Below are positions 1 through 9,721 of a stretch of DNA of 64,000 bases, piece after piece. Source of the DNA: JAHFOW01 sp046350595. Its GTDB lineage: Bacteria; Planctomycetota; Brocadiia; Brocadiales; Brocadiaceae. The stretch covers positions 7,386 to 71,385 of the forward strand of contig JAXMAC010000005.1 of assembly GCA_046350595.1 (NCBI GenBank). Direction: 5' to 3'. A program made the translations under genes and the position numbers. Position 1 is the stretch's first letter, and every line of letters begins with the position of its first letter. The notes below the pieces were generated by a model. It searched no databases. It was not told where the DNA came from and saw nothing but the letters and a program-made list of their open reading frames with translations.

Positions 1-2993
1 ATCTGTTCAGGCTCGCACGTTACCTTCTCTATAATGGCCGTTGTGATAGTTGGCCAGATTGGACTACATGACCCCACGTCATTCCATTTGCCACCTGGCC
101 ACATAATTGCATAATCCTCACAATCACCTGAATTACTTGGCTCTCCATTTTTCCAGTGGGTATAGCTTAGAGACTCCCCACTTACCCATTTCCAATTTCC
201 TTCTTCAGACTCGTCTGTATATCCAATCCAGTATGGCTTTTTCACTCCGAAGGTTGCCACTAACCAATTTTGCTCATTCTTATTATTAATGGTCACGAGA
301 TGGGCACCCTGGCCAACGGCGTCATTCTCACATGCACGCCAGTCCCCGTCGTCAATGAGTTTGTAGAGGTGTCCATTAGCTGGATTGGTAATCCAACTGT
401 ATGCATCCGGTATGGTGGTAAATCCCCATGTATAATCTGCTGTCATAGGATTGCCAGCCTTATCAATAACACCTGTGGTAATAGTGGCCGTGTAGCTTGT
501 TGCATTGTCTAAGGTTGTTGACGGCGTAAACGTTGCCGTTTTGGTGTCAGGGTTATAACTCACAGTACCTGTTATTCCATCAATAGTAAAAGTAGATTCA
601 TTGACCGTAGTCTCGTCTATCGGTTCACTGAATATAGCCGTAATGCTTGAATTTGTTGCGACATTGATTGCATTATTTGGTGGATTTGTGGAAATAACCG
701 TGGGGGGGGATTTGTCAGGTACTGTTTCTGTGGTAAAACTCCATATATAGTCGGTACTCATGGGATTAGCAGCCAGGTCTTTTACTCCTGTGGTGATGGT
801 AACTGTATAGGTGGTGGAATAGCTTAAATTTGCCGAAGGGGTGAATGTGACGGTTTTAGTTGTATCGTCATAAATTGCCGAACCAGTTACCCCATTGTTT
901 ATGGTAAATGTGGAACCGCTTATTGTTGATTCGTCTACTGACTCACTAAAGGTGGCAGTGATAGTAGCATTGATAGCCACGTTCTTTTCTTTATCTAATG
1001 GGCTTGTTGAAACAACTATAGGCGGCGTAATATCAGGTCCTGCGCTACAATCGAATGACACTTCTACAATCTGAAGCCCGCTATCTCCGTCAGCTACGTA
1101 CGCGGTAGTACCGGAAACAGCAATCCCTCCTGCGTTACCCGGTGAGTCATAGTTTTCCAAGAGTTTAGGCAAGGCGGGATTCGTCACGTCTATGACCTGC
1201 AGACCGCCAAACCCATCAGACACAAATGCCGTCGTTCCTTTAATAGCGACTCCCATCGCAAAACCAGGGGTATCATAATTTCCTAAAAAATTTGGCAAGG
1301 TGGGATTCGTTACGTCTATGATCAGAAGACCGTTTACCCCATCAGCAACGTAGGCTGTTGAGCCTGAAACAGCGACTCCATAAGCAGTACCTGGTGTATC
1401 GTAGTTTTTCTGGAGTATCGGCAAAGTGGTGTCCGTTGCGTCTATAATCTGCAAACCTCTAATTCCATCGGCAACAAATACCGTTGTGGTGCCTGAAATG
1501 GCAACTCCGTAGGCAATACCTGGAGTATTATAGCTGCCCTTATACTGGAGGAGATTGGGATTCGTTGCATCTATGATCTGCAAACCGCTATCCCCATCAG
1601 CCACAAATGCCATCATGTCGCCTGAAACGGCAACTCCATAAGCAGTACCCGGTGTGTCATAGCTGTCCAGGGGTGCTGGAAAAGTGGGATTCGTTGTGTC
1701 TATGATTTGTATACCACTCGTCCCATAAGCAACAAATGCCGTTGTGGTACCTGCAATTGCGATTCCTCTTGCAGTATCGGGTGTACTATCATAGCTTCCC
1801 ATGAGCATGGGCGAGGCGTGATTCGTTACATCTATGATCTGTAAACCGCTATCCCCATCAGCCACAAATGCCGTCGTGGTGCCGGCAATGGCAATTCCCA
1901 TTGCATTACCGGGCGTGTCGTAGCTTCCGACTTTAGGCGAGGAGGGGTTCGTTACGTCTACGACCAGCAGGCCGGTTTTGCCATCGGCTATATATGCCGT
2001 GGTGTCTGATATCACAACTTGTACAGCAGTGTCCGGCGTTTCGTAACTTCCCAATAACTTAGGTGAAGAGGAATCCGTTACATCAATAATTTGAATTCCG
2101 CCATACCATTCAGCTACATATGCCGTAGTACCTGAAATTGCGACGCTCACAGCAGAGCCTGGCGTAGCAAAACTTCCCAGAGGTATAGGTGAGAAGGGGT
2201 TCGATACATCTACGATCTGAAGACCTCCTTCCCAATCAGCCACATATATCGTAGTGCCTGAAAGAACGAGTCCTGCTGCTTGTCCGGGCATTCCAAGGGT
2301 TTTCAGGAGTTTTGGGTCGGTGTGATTTGTTACGTCTATAATTATTAGGCCAATACTGTCATTAGCTATAAAAGCCGTGTCACCGGAAAGAGTAATCCCA
2401 AATACTGTACCAAGCGGATCATAGTTTCCCACCAAATAAGGAGAGGCATGATCTGTTACGTCTATGATCTGCAAACCGCTCGTCCCATCTGCCACGAATG
2501 CTGTATCACCTGAAATAACTACTCCATATGCAATGCCGGGAGTATCATAGCTTCCCAGGAACTGAGGGGAAGCGGGATCCGTTACGTCTATGATCTGTAG
2601 ACCGCTATCTCCATCAGCCACGTAGGCCGTGGTGCCGGAAATAGCAACCCGATATGCAGTACCGGGAGTATCATAGCTTCCCAGGAACTGGGGGGAAGTG
2701 GGATTCTTTACATCTATGATCTGCAAACCGCTCCTCCCATCGGCCACGTATGCCGTGGTGCCGGAAACAGTGACTCCCCATGCATTGTAAGGAGTATCAT
2801 AGCTACCCAGGAGATATGTAAAGCACGGCTTGGCGGTTGCTGATTTATTACACACACTTACACCAGATAACGAGCATACGGTGAGCGACAGAAAAAATAA
2901 TAATGATATGATTCTTTTAAAAAAACGCGTGTTCTGAAAGAATCCTGCCAATTTCACCGGAACTGCCCACACACCTTGATAGTATGTAGGCAT
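1..2993 (-). CDS. Secreted LVIVD-repeat / bacterial Ig-like / C-type lectin protein (C-terminus beyond window)
   Basis: I read one uninterrupted minus-strand frame from ATG at 2991-2993 to the window edge, about 997 residues with no stop at the window edge. A basic N-terminus and hydrophobic stretch (about residues 27-46) suggest an export signal. Then come 14 repeats of about 42 residues with a core like YVADGDSGLQIIDVTNP, spaced about 126-135 bp between roughly 1050 and 2830; these are LVIVD repeats, expected to form beta-propellers. Two Big_5-like Ig domains follow (core ATFSESVDESTI, roughly 430-1020). A C-type lectin fold follows at 1-400, with WIGY, GEPSNSGDCEDY and KWND motifs. No Shine-Dalgarno precedes the ATG and an in-frame TTG lies a few codons upstream, so the start is uncertain. 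Probably a surface adhesion or matrix protein; the ligand is unknown. Confidence 0.8.
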   Translation of the reverse strand, partial: MPTYYQGVWAVPVKLAGFFQNTRFFKRIISLLFFLSLTVCSLSGVSVCNKSATAKPCFTYLLGSYDTPYNAWGVTVSGTTAYVADGRSGLQIIDVKNPTSPQFLGSYDTPGTAYRVAISGTTAYVADGDSGLQIIDVTDPASPQFLGSYDTPGIAYGVVISGDTAFVADGTSGLQIIDVTDHASPYLVGNYDPLGTVFGITLSGDTAFIANDSIGLIIIDVTNHTDPKLLKTLGMPGQAAGLVLSGTTIYVADWEGGLQIVDVSNPFSPIPLGSFATPGSAVSVAISGTTAYVAEWYGGIQIIDVTDSSSPKLLGSYETPDTAVQVVISDTTAYIADGKTGLLVVDVTNPSSPKVGSYDTPGNAMGIAIAGTTTAFVADGDSGLQIIDVTNHASPMLMGSYDSTPDTARGIAIAGTTTAFVAYGTSGIQIIDTTNPTFPAPLDSYDTPGTAYGVAVSGDMMAFVADGDSGLQIIDATNPNLLQYKGSYNTPGIAYGVAISGTTTVFVADGIRGLQIIDATDTTLPILQKNYDTPGTAYGVAVSGSTAYVADGVNGLLIIDVTNPTLPNFLGNYDTPGFAMGVAIKGTTAFVSDGFGGLQVIDVTNPALPKLLENYDSPGNAGGIAVSGTTAYVADGDSGLQIVEVSFDCSAGPDITPPIVVSTSPLDKEKNVAINATITATFSESVDESTISGSTFTINNGVTGSAIYDDTTKTVTFTPSANLSYSTTYTVTITTGVKDLAANPMSTDYIWSFTTETVPDKSPPTVISTNPPNNAINVATNSSITAIFSEPIDETTVNESTFTIDGITGTVSYNPDTKTATFTPSTTLDNATSYTATITTGVIDKAGNPMTADYTWGFTTIPDAYSWITNPANGHLYKLIDDGDWRACENDAVGQGAHLVTINNKNEQNWLVATFGVKKPYWIGYTDESEEGNWKWVSGESLSYTHWKNGEPSNSGDCEDYAIMWPGGKWNDVGSCSPIWPTITTAIIEKVTCEPEQ

Positions 2994-3119
2994 TGTAGCC
3001 GTTAACAAATTGTGACGTGCCCGGTTATCATAACAGTTGTGCGTAAAGATATATGATTTCATAAAAGAAAGCTCCCTTGTGTTATGCTGTATGATAAAGC
3101 ATGAAAACTTTTGTCAATT

Positions 3120-4133
3120 TTATTTTTCTTGTACAAGCAAAGTTCCCCTTGCCCCTTTTTCCGCCCGCCACAGGGCATGGTCAACGATTGGGAATTCTCC
3201 GGTTGCCAGTGCCTGGAACTCAACCACAGCGGCAGATCCGGCCTGGATGTACGCAGTTTCTTCGTCTCTTGTTAAAGCGCTGTAATGGGTCGGATAAAAT
3301 TTATCAAATATCTGCCCGATGATATGAAAATTAGCGCCTATGTTCGGTCCACCTGTAACGAAAAATATACGGACAGTATCCTTCTTATCTACAGTTACCG
3401 GACCATATATTGATGGATCGAAAAGCGCTTTCGTATGTCCATTAAAGGTGAAACAATCAGGGTGTTCAGCTCTCGCTTTCTCCACATCGAGGTCATACCC
3501 ATCGAGGACATCCGGCGCTTCCTCAATACCTGGCTTAAGATACCATTCGCTTTGTCCAATATAAAATTCTTTGGCAACTTTGGGAAGCCCGCCTCTCGGT
3601 TCTACCATGATCAGACCATACATACCATGCGATACATGTTCCCACGGCATTCCCATAGCGCCGCAGTGATAGATATATGCGCCTTCTCTCATAGCTTTAA
3701 ATTTTAGAGTTTTGGTTTCGCCCGGCTCAACATCCATAAGCATGGCGCCAATACCGGCGTGGAAATCTAAATTATGCGGTGTGTTAAATTCCTCGTTGGT
3801 GAGATTAATAACAACCGTATCACCTTCCATAACCCGTACCATGGGACCAGGAACTGTAGCGGGACCGATTATATCCCCTTTTTTTTCTGCAAAGGTCCAA
3901 AACCAGAATTTTTTCCCGGGAGTCAATTCAGCAATGACTTCCCTGGCGACCAAATCTACCGTTACCGTCTTTGTGTGCCATCTGGCTATCCGGGGTGGAA
4001 TATCCGTTGGGTCTTTGGCAACATTACTAAAGACATCCACAGCATGAGTGATTGCAGGCTGTGTGATTAATACCAGTCCGTTAAGGCTGGCAAAAGCCAT
4101 TATTGAATACAGTATCTTCTTGTATCTTTCCAT
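3120..4133 (-). CDS. nirK: Copper-containing nitrite reductase NirK
   Basis: 337 residues with an N-terminal signal sequence (cleavage likely near residue 31), implying a location outside the cytoplasm. Two cupredoxin domains. Aligned by eye to characterised NirK, the type 1 copper ligands are His120, Cys157, His166 and Met171; the type 2 ligands are His125, His156 and His319; the catalytic pair would be Asp123 and His270. All are present, so the enzyme should be active. It reduces nitrite to nitric oxide, the precursor of hydrazine in anammox metabolism. Start chosen for a clear AAGGAG site 8 bases upstream. It is divergent from a histidine kinase across a 256-bp gap. Anammox genera differ in using NirS, NirK or neither, so this gene carries taxonomic information. 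Confidence 0.93.
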   Translation of the reverse strand: MERYKKILYSIMAFASLNGLVLITQPAITHAVDVFSNVAKDPTDIPPRIARWHTKTVTVDLVAREVIAELTPGKKFWFWTFAEKKGDIIGPATVPGPMVRVMEGDTVVINLTNEEFNTPHNLDFHAGIGAMLMDVEPGETKTLKFKAMREGAYIYHCGAMGMPWEHVSHGMYGLIMVEPRGGLPKVAKEFYIGQSEWYLKPGIEEAPDVLDGYDLDVEKARAEHPDCFTFNGHTKALFDPSIYGPVTVDKKDTVRIFFVTGGPNIGANFHIIGQIFDKFYPTHYSALTRDEETAYIQAGSAAVVEFQALATGEFPIVDHALWRAEKGARGTLLVQEK

Positions 4134-4389
4134 TTTCTTTTACTCCTTAAAGTTTTAAATTTTCGTAATTATGCTATAAATGAATGGATGTTTAAATGAA
4201 GCTTCTGGGTGTTTTTTCTGGTGAATTCTTTCGTAATATATTAAACCTGTAATTCAGGGACATGTCAACTACTTTTGGCTTTGCCGTGTACAAAAGGGAT
4301 ATCGCTCGTTAGACTGTCGGGTACGTATTATAATTGGAATTTTGGGATTTGGCATTTACTTTTAGAGGAATTTTGATAGGCTTATTTAT

Positions 4390-5490
4390 ATGAGAAAAAG
4401 TGATGCAATAATTCAAGTATTAAACCAAGCGCTGGATTGTGCAAGCAAGGGGATTATGATCCAGGATATAAGTCGAAGGGTGGTGTTTTTTAATCGTGCC
4501 TGTGAAGAAATTACACGATGGCCAAAGGAAAAAATTCTTGAGAAAGATTGCGGAGATATTTTTTGTTGTCACACATCTACCGGTATGTGCTTAACAGAGA
4601 AATTTTGTCCGGGTATGGACATTTTTCACGGCAAAATTTCCAAAGCTTCCCGGGAGCTTTTAATCAAACGTGGTGATGGGAGCGAGTCGTGGATAGAGGC
4701 GAGCGCCTCGGCGATCAGGGACAATGATGGAAAAGTGACGCATATTGTTACGGTAATCGAGGATATCAGCGAGAAAAAGAGGTTTTCGGATGAGATCATC
4801 AGGTTGAAGACCCTGTCTACGCTGGGCGCCTTTGCGGCAGAACTGTCGCACGAAATCAAAAATCCTTTAAATGCCATGAATATCCAGATGGTCTTACTGG
4901 AGCGGGAAATACAGGGATTGAATAAAGTAACCAATAAATCAAAAAATGAGCTTCTGGAAACCGTTTCGATTGTACAAAAGGAGCTTGTTCGTTTGAGCGG
5001 CTTTGTTGAAGAATGCCTGCACTTTTCAAAGACAGGGGAGTTGAACAAGAAGTATATGGATGCGCGTGAAATGCTCAACGATATTATTTCATTGCTCCTG
5101 CCCCAGGCGTTGCTGAGTGGTGTTCATGTAATACTTAAGATGTCCGATGGACTGCCAAAAGTCAGGATGGATAGGGATAAAATAAAGCAGGCGATTATGA
5201 ATATCCTGATTAACGGCATTGAAGCAATGCCGGATGGCGGGGAATTGAGGGTTGAGGCTAAATCTGTAGAAGGCGAACTCTTGATCTCCTGCAAGGATAC
5301 AGGTTCAGGGATTCCTGATGAGATCAAAGACAAGATATTTAATCTTTTTTATACCACCAAGGATGGAGGAACCGGGATAGGGCTTGCGCTGGCCCAGAAT
5401 ATCGTTCATGCTCATGGGGGGACTATACGGTTGGAGTCGTCGGCGAAAGGGAGTAAATTTGTTATTGCGATTCCTGTGGATGGTTTTTAG
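4390..5490 (+). CDS. PAS-domain sensor histidine kinase
   Basis: 366 residues, no membrane segment, so a soluble cytoplasmic kinase. An N-terminal PAS domain (about 10-130) is followed by a HisKA dimerisation domain with phosphoacceptor His154 in the motif ELSHEIKNPLNAM, then an HATPase_c domain with N box (MNILINGIEAM) and G boxes (DTGSGIP, GGTGIGLAL). The PAS domain has a cysteine cluster (Cys54, 59, 60, 67, 73), as in several redox or metal-sensing PAS kinases. No response regulator is adjacent; the nearest is the single-domain receiver at 32.8 kb. Divergent placement next to nirK makes a role in nitrogen-oxide or redox response plausible, but that is inference. Confidence 0.85.
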   Translation: MRKSDAIIQVLNQALDCASKGIMIQDISRRVVFFNRACEEITRWPKEKILEKDCGDIFCCHTSTGMCLTEKFCPGMDIFHGKISKASRELLIKRGDGSESWIEASASAIRDNDGKVTHIVTVIEDISEKKRFSDEIIRLKTLSTLGAFAAELSHEIKNPLNAMNIQMVLLEREIQGLNKVTNKSKNELLETVSIVQKELVRLSGFVEECLHFSKTGELNKKYMDAREMLNDIISLLLPQALLSGVHVILKMSDGLPKVRMDRDKIKQAIMNILINGIEAMPDGGELRVEAKSVEGELLISCKDTGSGIPDEIKDKIFNLFYTTKDGGTGIGLALAQNIVHAHGGTIRLESSAKGSKFVIAIPVDGF

Positions 5491-5507
5491 TTTATTCGAT
5501 AATTAGA

Positions 5508-6362
5508 ATGAAATTTCCTAAATATATTTTCTTAAACGACGCCATCGTTGAAGATACTGCAGGTCATCTTAGTACCTATGATCGTGGTTTTCTTTACGGG
5601 GATGGACTCTTTGAGACCATCCGGGCATATTCTGGAAAACCTTTTAGGCTTGCAGACCATATTGAACGCCTCTCGAATTCCGCAAAATATCTTGATATTC
5701 CGTTCCTTCAAACAACTCAAGAAATACAAAATATAATTGAACAACTCCTCGAACTGAACAACGTAACAGATGCTTATATCCGGATGACGCTTTCGCGGGG
5801 ATGGAGTGTCAACGGTTTTATTCCTGCACAAAAATGTTACCCAACATTTGTCATCCAGGTAAAAGAGATTTCTCTCTATCCCGGCCCATTATACAAAACG
5901 GGAGTGAGTCTTATTACTTCACCTGTCCGGAGAAGTACATCCTGCCCCATTTCACGACACAAGACACTCAACTATTTGACAAACTATCTCCAGAAAAAAG
6001 AGGCGATTCATCGGGGCGTCCATGATGTACTCGTTCTGAACACTGATGGGTACATTGCGGAATGTTCTGTAAGCAATATCTTTATCGTTGAAAAAGGAGT
6101 GGTTATCACCCCGTCTTTAATGGCAAATATTCTGCCCGGCGTAACACGAAAAATCGTTATGGAATTGTGCGCGAAAAATGGTATTCATGTGTCAGAAGAG
6201 CTTTTTGGTCTGGAAAGGGTTCTCAGTGCTGATGAAATCTTTCTTACTAATTCTCTCATGGAAGTTATGCCCGTTTCCCGGATTGATGGAAAACCAATAG
6301 GAAGAGGTGTTCCCGGCGTTACAACCGTGACTTTACATGAGAGGTATAGGGAGTTAATTTAA
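5508..6362 (+). CDS. Class IV PLP-dependent aminotransferase (branched-chain aminotransferase / aminodeoxychorismate lyase family)
   Basis: 284 residues, the usual length for the family. The N-terminal GDGLFETIR motif (about 31-39), the PLP lysine Lys152 in RHKTLNYL, and a GYIAECSVSNIF motif with the conserved Glu are all present. The fold is shared by IlvE, D-amino-acid aminotransferase and PabC, and I cannot separate these by eye; the short length and RHKTLNYL signature fit PabC or a short IlvE. It starts 17 bases after the kinase stop, probably in the same transcript, although no functional link is obvious. Confidence 0.8.
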   Translation: MKFPKYIFLNDAIVEDTAGHLSTYDRGFLYGDGLFETIRAYSGKPFRLADHIERLSNSAKYLDIPFLQTTQEIQNIIEQLLELNNVTDAYIRMTLSRGWSVNGFIPAQKCYPTFVIQVKEISLYPGPLYKTGVSLITSPVRRSTSCPISRHKTLNYLTNYLQKKEAIHRGVHDVLVLNTDGYIAECSVSNIFIVEKGVVITPSLMANILPGVTRKIVMELCAKNGIHVSEELFGLERVLSADEIFLTNSLMEVMPVSRIDGKPIGRGVPGVTTVTLHERYRELI

Positions 6363-6518
6363 CACTAGCGGAGTTCCTTCAGTATTAAAGGCTGTTGCAT
6401 TATACGCAATGGGAACTATCAGCCGGATTTGTTTCTTCAGACGATATTCCTTTGAAGAGCAACGGTTATCTATCAGAGAGAGGTATGATTACCTCCCGGA
6501 AATTTTACATATAAATGA

Positions 6519-6593
<75 letters not shown>

Positions 6594-6608
6594 ATTTTAC
6601 GATATATA

Positions 6609-6637
6609 TTTGTATCCATTTTATCCCCTCTTGTCAA
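6609..6637 (-). promoter_or_regulatory. Putative sigma-70 type promoter of tRNA-Pro
   Basis: Read on the minus strand: TTGACA at 6637-6632, a 17-base spacer, then TACAAA at 6614-6609. This would start transcription about 8-10 bases before the mature tRNA 5' end at 6593. Consensus quality is good for -35 and 4 of 6 for -10. Confidence 0.5.
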
Positions 6638-6824
6638 ATAGTATTGTTAAAATTAACGAAGAAAATTGTGCCTCTTTAATTGCCTTACGCTCATCTCTTG
6701 CTTGCACCCGTATTTTGCTCGTTTGGGCATTCTTTCCCACTTTTCTTTCTTATGATTTTTAATTTTGCTGATAAAGTTAAAAAAACCTTGCAATCCTCTT
6801 CGTTTTTGCTAAATTTAGATTTTT

Positions 6825-8180
6825 ATGAAAAAAAACATTTATTTATCATCTATGGCTGAATTTAACATTTTCAAAACTGAGGAAGATTTTTGTCGTAATT
6901 TCGAGCAAATCAAACCATTGATGAATACGACAGAAGCTTTTTATGAAAGTTCCCGATGCTTGTTTTGCTATGATGCTCCATGTGTGAAAGCTTGTCCGGC
7001 AAGTATTGATATTCCGCTGTTTATCAGGCAAATTCAAACCAACAACATTTTCGGCGCCGCCAAAACGATCTATGAATCAAATTATCTGGGCAATGCTTGT
7101 GGAAAAGTTTGTCCAACAGAAGTATTGTGTGAAGGCGCTTGTGTATTTAACAAGCAGAAAATTAAATCGTTAGAAATCGGTCGCTTACAATCTTTTGCAA
7201 CCACAACTGCAATTTTACATAACAAGAAATTATTTGCAGTTCCGGAAGACAAAAGCGCAAAAGTAGCAGTTATTGGTGCTGGACCAGCCGGAATTGCATG
7301 TGCCTGCGAACTGCGTTTGCATGGTTATCCGGTTGATATTTATGAAGAAAAGGCACAACCTTCGGGACTTTTGATACATGGTGTTGCTCCTTACAAAATC
7401 GGAAATTTAGAAATTATTTTCGAAATCAATTATTTACAATCAATCTTCGGATTTACCGTGCATTACAAGTCGCCTGTCAAAACCAAAATTGATTTGCAAA
7501 AATTGGAGAAAACATATTCTGCAATTTTTCTCGGAATAGGTTTAGGGAATACCAGGAGTTTGAATATCAGTGGTGAAGATTTGAAAAATTGTATCGGTGC
7601 AACCGAATTCATTGAGCAACTTAAGTTAAATCACCTGACCACGGTTGTAGGAAAAAAAGTAGTGGTTTTAGGTGGTGGTAATACCGCAATGGATGCAGCT
7701 TCTGATGCAGCACGTATGGGCGCCGAAACGGTTATTTTGGCTTATCGTGGCAATAAAGCAGCAATGAAAGCGTATCATTTCGAATACGAACTTGCTAAAA
7801 ATGTTAATGTTCAGGCGATTTTCAATGCCATGCCGGTTGCAATTACCGGTTATGGACAAGTTTCGGGCGTTAAGTTTCAGAAAACTCAAACTCAGAATGG
7901 AAAATTGCAGGCGGTTGCAGGTAGCGAGTTTTCGATTGACTGTGATATGGTAATAAAAGCTACCGGTCAGAAAAAGCAATCAGATTTTTTGAAACTGATT
8001 GATAATCTCAAACTTGACGATTCCGGGCGAATTGTAACTCAAGCCGGAAACGGACAAACTACAAATCCAAAGTATTTTGCCGGCGGTGATGCAAGAAACG
8101 GCGGTACAGAGGTTGTCAATGCAGCCGCCGAAGGAAAATGGGCTGCTCAGGGAATTGTTGATTTTTTGCAAAAGATGTAA
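6825..8180 (+). CDS. preT: NAD(P)-dependent dihydropyrimidine dehydrogenase subunit PreT-like (GltD family flavoprotein)
   Basis: 451 residues. The N-terminal half has two cysteine clusters (CLFCYDAPCVKACP near residue 46 and CGKVCPTEVLCEGAC near 91), expected to bind two [4Fe-4S] clusters. FAD- and NAD-binding Rossmann motifs follow (VIGAGPAGIACACEL and VVLGGGNTAMDAA), as in the small subunit of glutamate synthase and in PreT. With PreA it would pass electrons between NAD(H) and uracil/thymine or dihydropyrimidines. Start taken at ATG 6825; an internal ATG at 6855 is possible. The base use (many AAT, AAA and TTG codons) resembles Bacteroidetes-like genes more than the surrounding ones, suggesting transfer together with preA. 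Confidence 0.85.
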   Translation: MKKNIYLSSMAEFNIFKTEEDFCRNFEQIKPLMNTTEAFYESSRCLFCYDAPCVKACPASIDIPLFIRQIQTNNIFGAAKTIYESNYLGNACGKVCPTEVLCEGACVFNKQKIKSLEIGRLQSFATTTAILHNKKLFAVPEDKSAKVAVIGAGPAGIACACELRLHGYPVDIYEEKAQPSGLLIHGVAPYKIGNLEIIFEINYLQSIFGFTVHYKSPVKTKIDLQKLEKTYSAIFLGIGLGNTRSLNISGEDLKNCIGATEFIEQLKLNHLTTVVGKKVVVLGGGNTAMDAASDAARMGAETVILAYRGNKAAMKAYHFEYELAKNVNVQAIFNAMPVAITGYGQVSGVKFQKTQTQNGKLQAVAGSEFSIDCDMVIKATGQKKQSDFLKLIDNLKLDDSGRIVTQAGNGQTTNPKYFAGGDARNGGTEVVNAAAEGKWAAQGIVDFLQKM

Positions 8181-8202
8181 AACCGGAAAAAAACATAACA
8201 GT

Positions 8203-9534
8203 ATGGCAGACTTATCAATCAATTTTGCAGGGATAAAAGCACCCAATCCATTCTGGTTGGCATCGGGGCCGCCTACCAACTCGGGTTATCAGGTGATGAG
8301 GGCGTTTGATGCCGGCTGGGGTGGCGCTGTTTGGAAAACTATGGGAATTCCGGTAATCAATGTTTCGAGCAGGTATGGGGCTGTAAATTATCGCGATACG
8401 CGAATGGCTGGGTTTAGCAACATCGAATTGATTTCGGACAGACCGCTGAAAGACAATCTGAATGAGTTTGAAGAAGTGAAGAAGCACTTTCCGAATCATG
8501 CTTTAATCGCATCGCTTATGGTGCAGAGTCGCAAGGAGTGGCATCAGATTGTAACCGATGTTCAAAACGCCGGTGCTGATGGGTTAGAACTCAATTTTAG
8601 TTGTCCGCATGGGATGTGTGAACGCGGAATGGGTTCAGCGGTCGGACAAGAACCCGAAGTGCTTCAAACCATAACATCATGGGTAATGGAAGTTGCAAAA
8701 ATTCCGGTTATTGTTAAGCTGACACCCAATATTTCGGATATTACCGAACCGGCACAAGCAGCGCGCCGCGGCGGGGCAAATGCCGTTTCACTCATCAACA
8801 CGATACAAAGCTTGATAGGCGTTGATATTGACCGCTTTGTAACATTTCCGGTTGTTGGTACTCAAAGCACAAACGGTGGTTATTGTGGTCCGGCAGTAAA
8901 ACCTATTGCGTTAAATATGGTGAAAAATTGTGCAAAACACCCGAGCGTTCAACTTCCGATATCGGGTATTGGCGGTATAGAAAACTGGCGCGATGCCGTC
9001 GAATTTATTCTGGTTGGTGCTTCGTCGGTACAAGTTTGTACTTCGGTGATGCACTACGGTTTTGGAATAATCAGAGATCTGAAATCCGGACTTGAACGCT
9101 ATATGGACGAGAAAGGATTTAAAACCGTCAACGAAATGGTTGGAAAAGCACTTCCAAACATAACAGCCTGGGAACATCTTGATCTGGAATATAAAATTGT
9201 TGCCAACATCAGCAATGAAAAATGTATCGGTTGTCAGTTGTGTTACATTGCTTGCGAAGACGGTGCGCATCAGGCAATTGAGCTTTCGGCTGATATTCAG
9301 AACCGTACGCCGAAAATCAACGAAGACAACTGTGTTGGCTGTAATTTATGTTCGCTGGTTTGTCCGGTTGAGGGTTGTATTATGATGATTCGCAAAGACG
9401 ATGGTTCAAAAACGATAACATGGCACGAACGGACTGAGGCACGGAATATTCCGACAACTTTTGATGACCCGCTTGCCGGAGGATTGGCACATCATATACC
9501 ACATCCGACCGAAGCACTCAAACGTCACAAATAG
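8203..9534 (+). CDS. preA: NAD-dependent dihydropyrimidine dehydrogenase subunit PreA-like
   Basis: 443 residues from ATG 8203, 22 bases after preT; the frame is open further upstream, but that part lies inside preT. The N-terminal FMN-binding TIM barrel of the dihydroorotate dehydrogenase family includes PFWLASGPPT near the start, the catalytic loop NFSCPHGM and GIGGIENWRDA. The C-terminus has two ferredoxin motifs (CIGCQLCYIACEDG and CVGCNLCSLVCPVEGC) for two [4Fe-4S] clusters. Forms the catalytic half of a PreTA pyrimidine-reducing complex. No hydantoinase or beta-ureidopropionase gene is nearby, so a complete degradative pathway is not visible; a related DHOD-like role is an alternative. 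Confidence 0.87.
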   Translation: MADLSINFAGIKAPNPFWLASGPPTNSGYQVMRAFDAGWGGAVWKTMGIPVINVSSRYGAVNYRDTRMAGFSNIELISDRPLKDNLNEFEEVKKHFPNHALIASLMVQSRKEWHQIVTDVQNAGADGLELNFSCPHGMCERGMGSAVGQEPEVLQTITSWVMEVAKIPVIVKLTPNISDITEPAQAARRGGANAVSLINTIQSLIGVDIDRFVTFPVVGTQSTNGGYCGPAVKPIALNMVKNCAKHPSVQLPISGIGGIENWRDAVEFILVGASSVQVCTSVMHYGFGIIRDLKSGLERYMDEKGFKTVNEMVGKALPNITAWEHLDLEYKIVANISNEKCIGCQLCYIACEDGAHQAIELSADIQNRTPKINEDNCVGCNLCSLVCPVEGCIMMIRKDDGSKTITWHERTEARNIPTTFDDPLAGGLAHHIPHPTEALKRHK

Positions 9535-9721
9535 GTATCATGCTCAACCATCCAACGTCGTATAACATTGGCAGGAAGGTTGCGCCTTAAATATTAAATT
9601 GTTACGATTCAGTATTGGTAAAAGAATTTTGCCTTCACCTGTAATTAACAGGCCCGGCCAGAGGCCCTCGTCTCTTACGCAGCTACTCTTGCGTTCAGGT
9701 TCGTTACAAGCCGGCAGTGTT

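Noticed and set aside
1050..2830. A regular 126-135 bp repeat period that could be taken for a CRISPR array or satellite
   Set aside because: The period equals the 42-residue LVIVD protein repeat in an open frame; the repeats diverge at codon third positions and there are no short identical units with spacers.
3712..4047. Plus-strand frame of 111 residues opposite nirK
   Set aside because: Antisense shadow of nirK with no ribosome-binding site and no family match.
8077..8202. Longer PreA start at 8077
   Set aside because: It would lie within the preT coding region and does not match the family N-terminus, which begins at MADLSINFAGIK.
9535..9721. Possible small gene or RNA between preA and the DUF11 gene
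   Set aside because: No start with ribosome-binding site and no stable stem with T tract.
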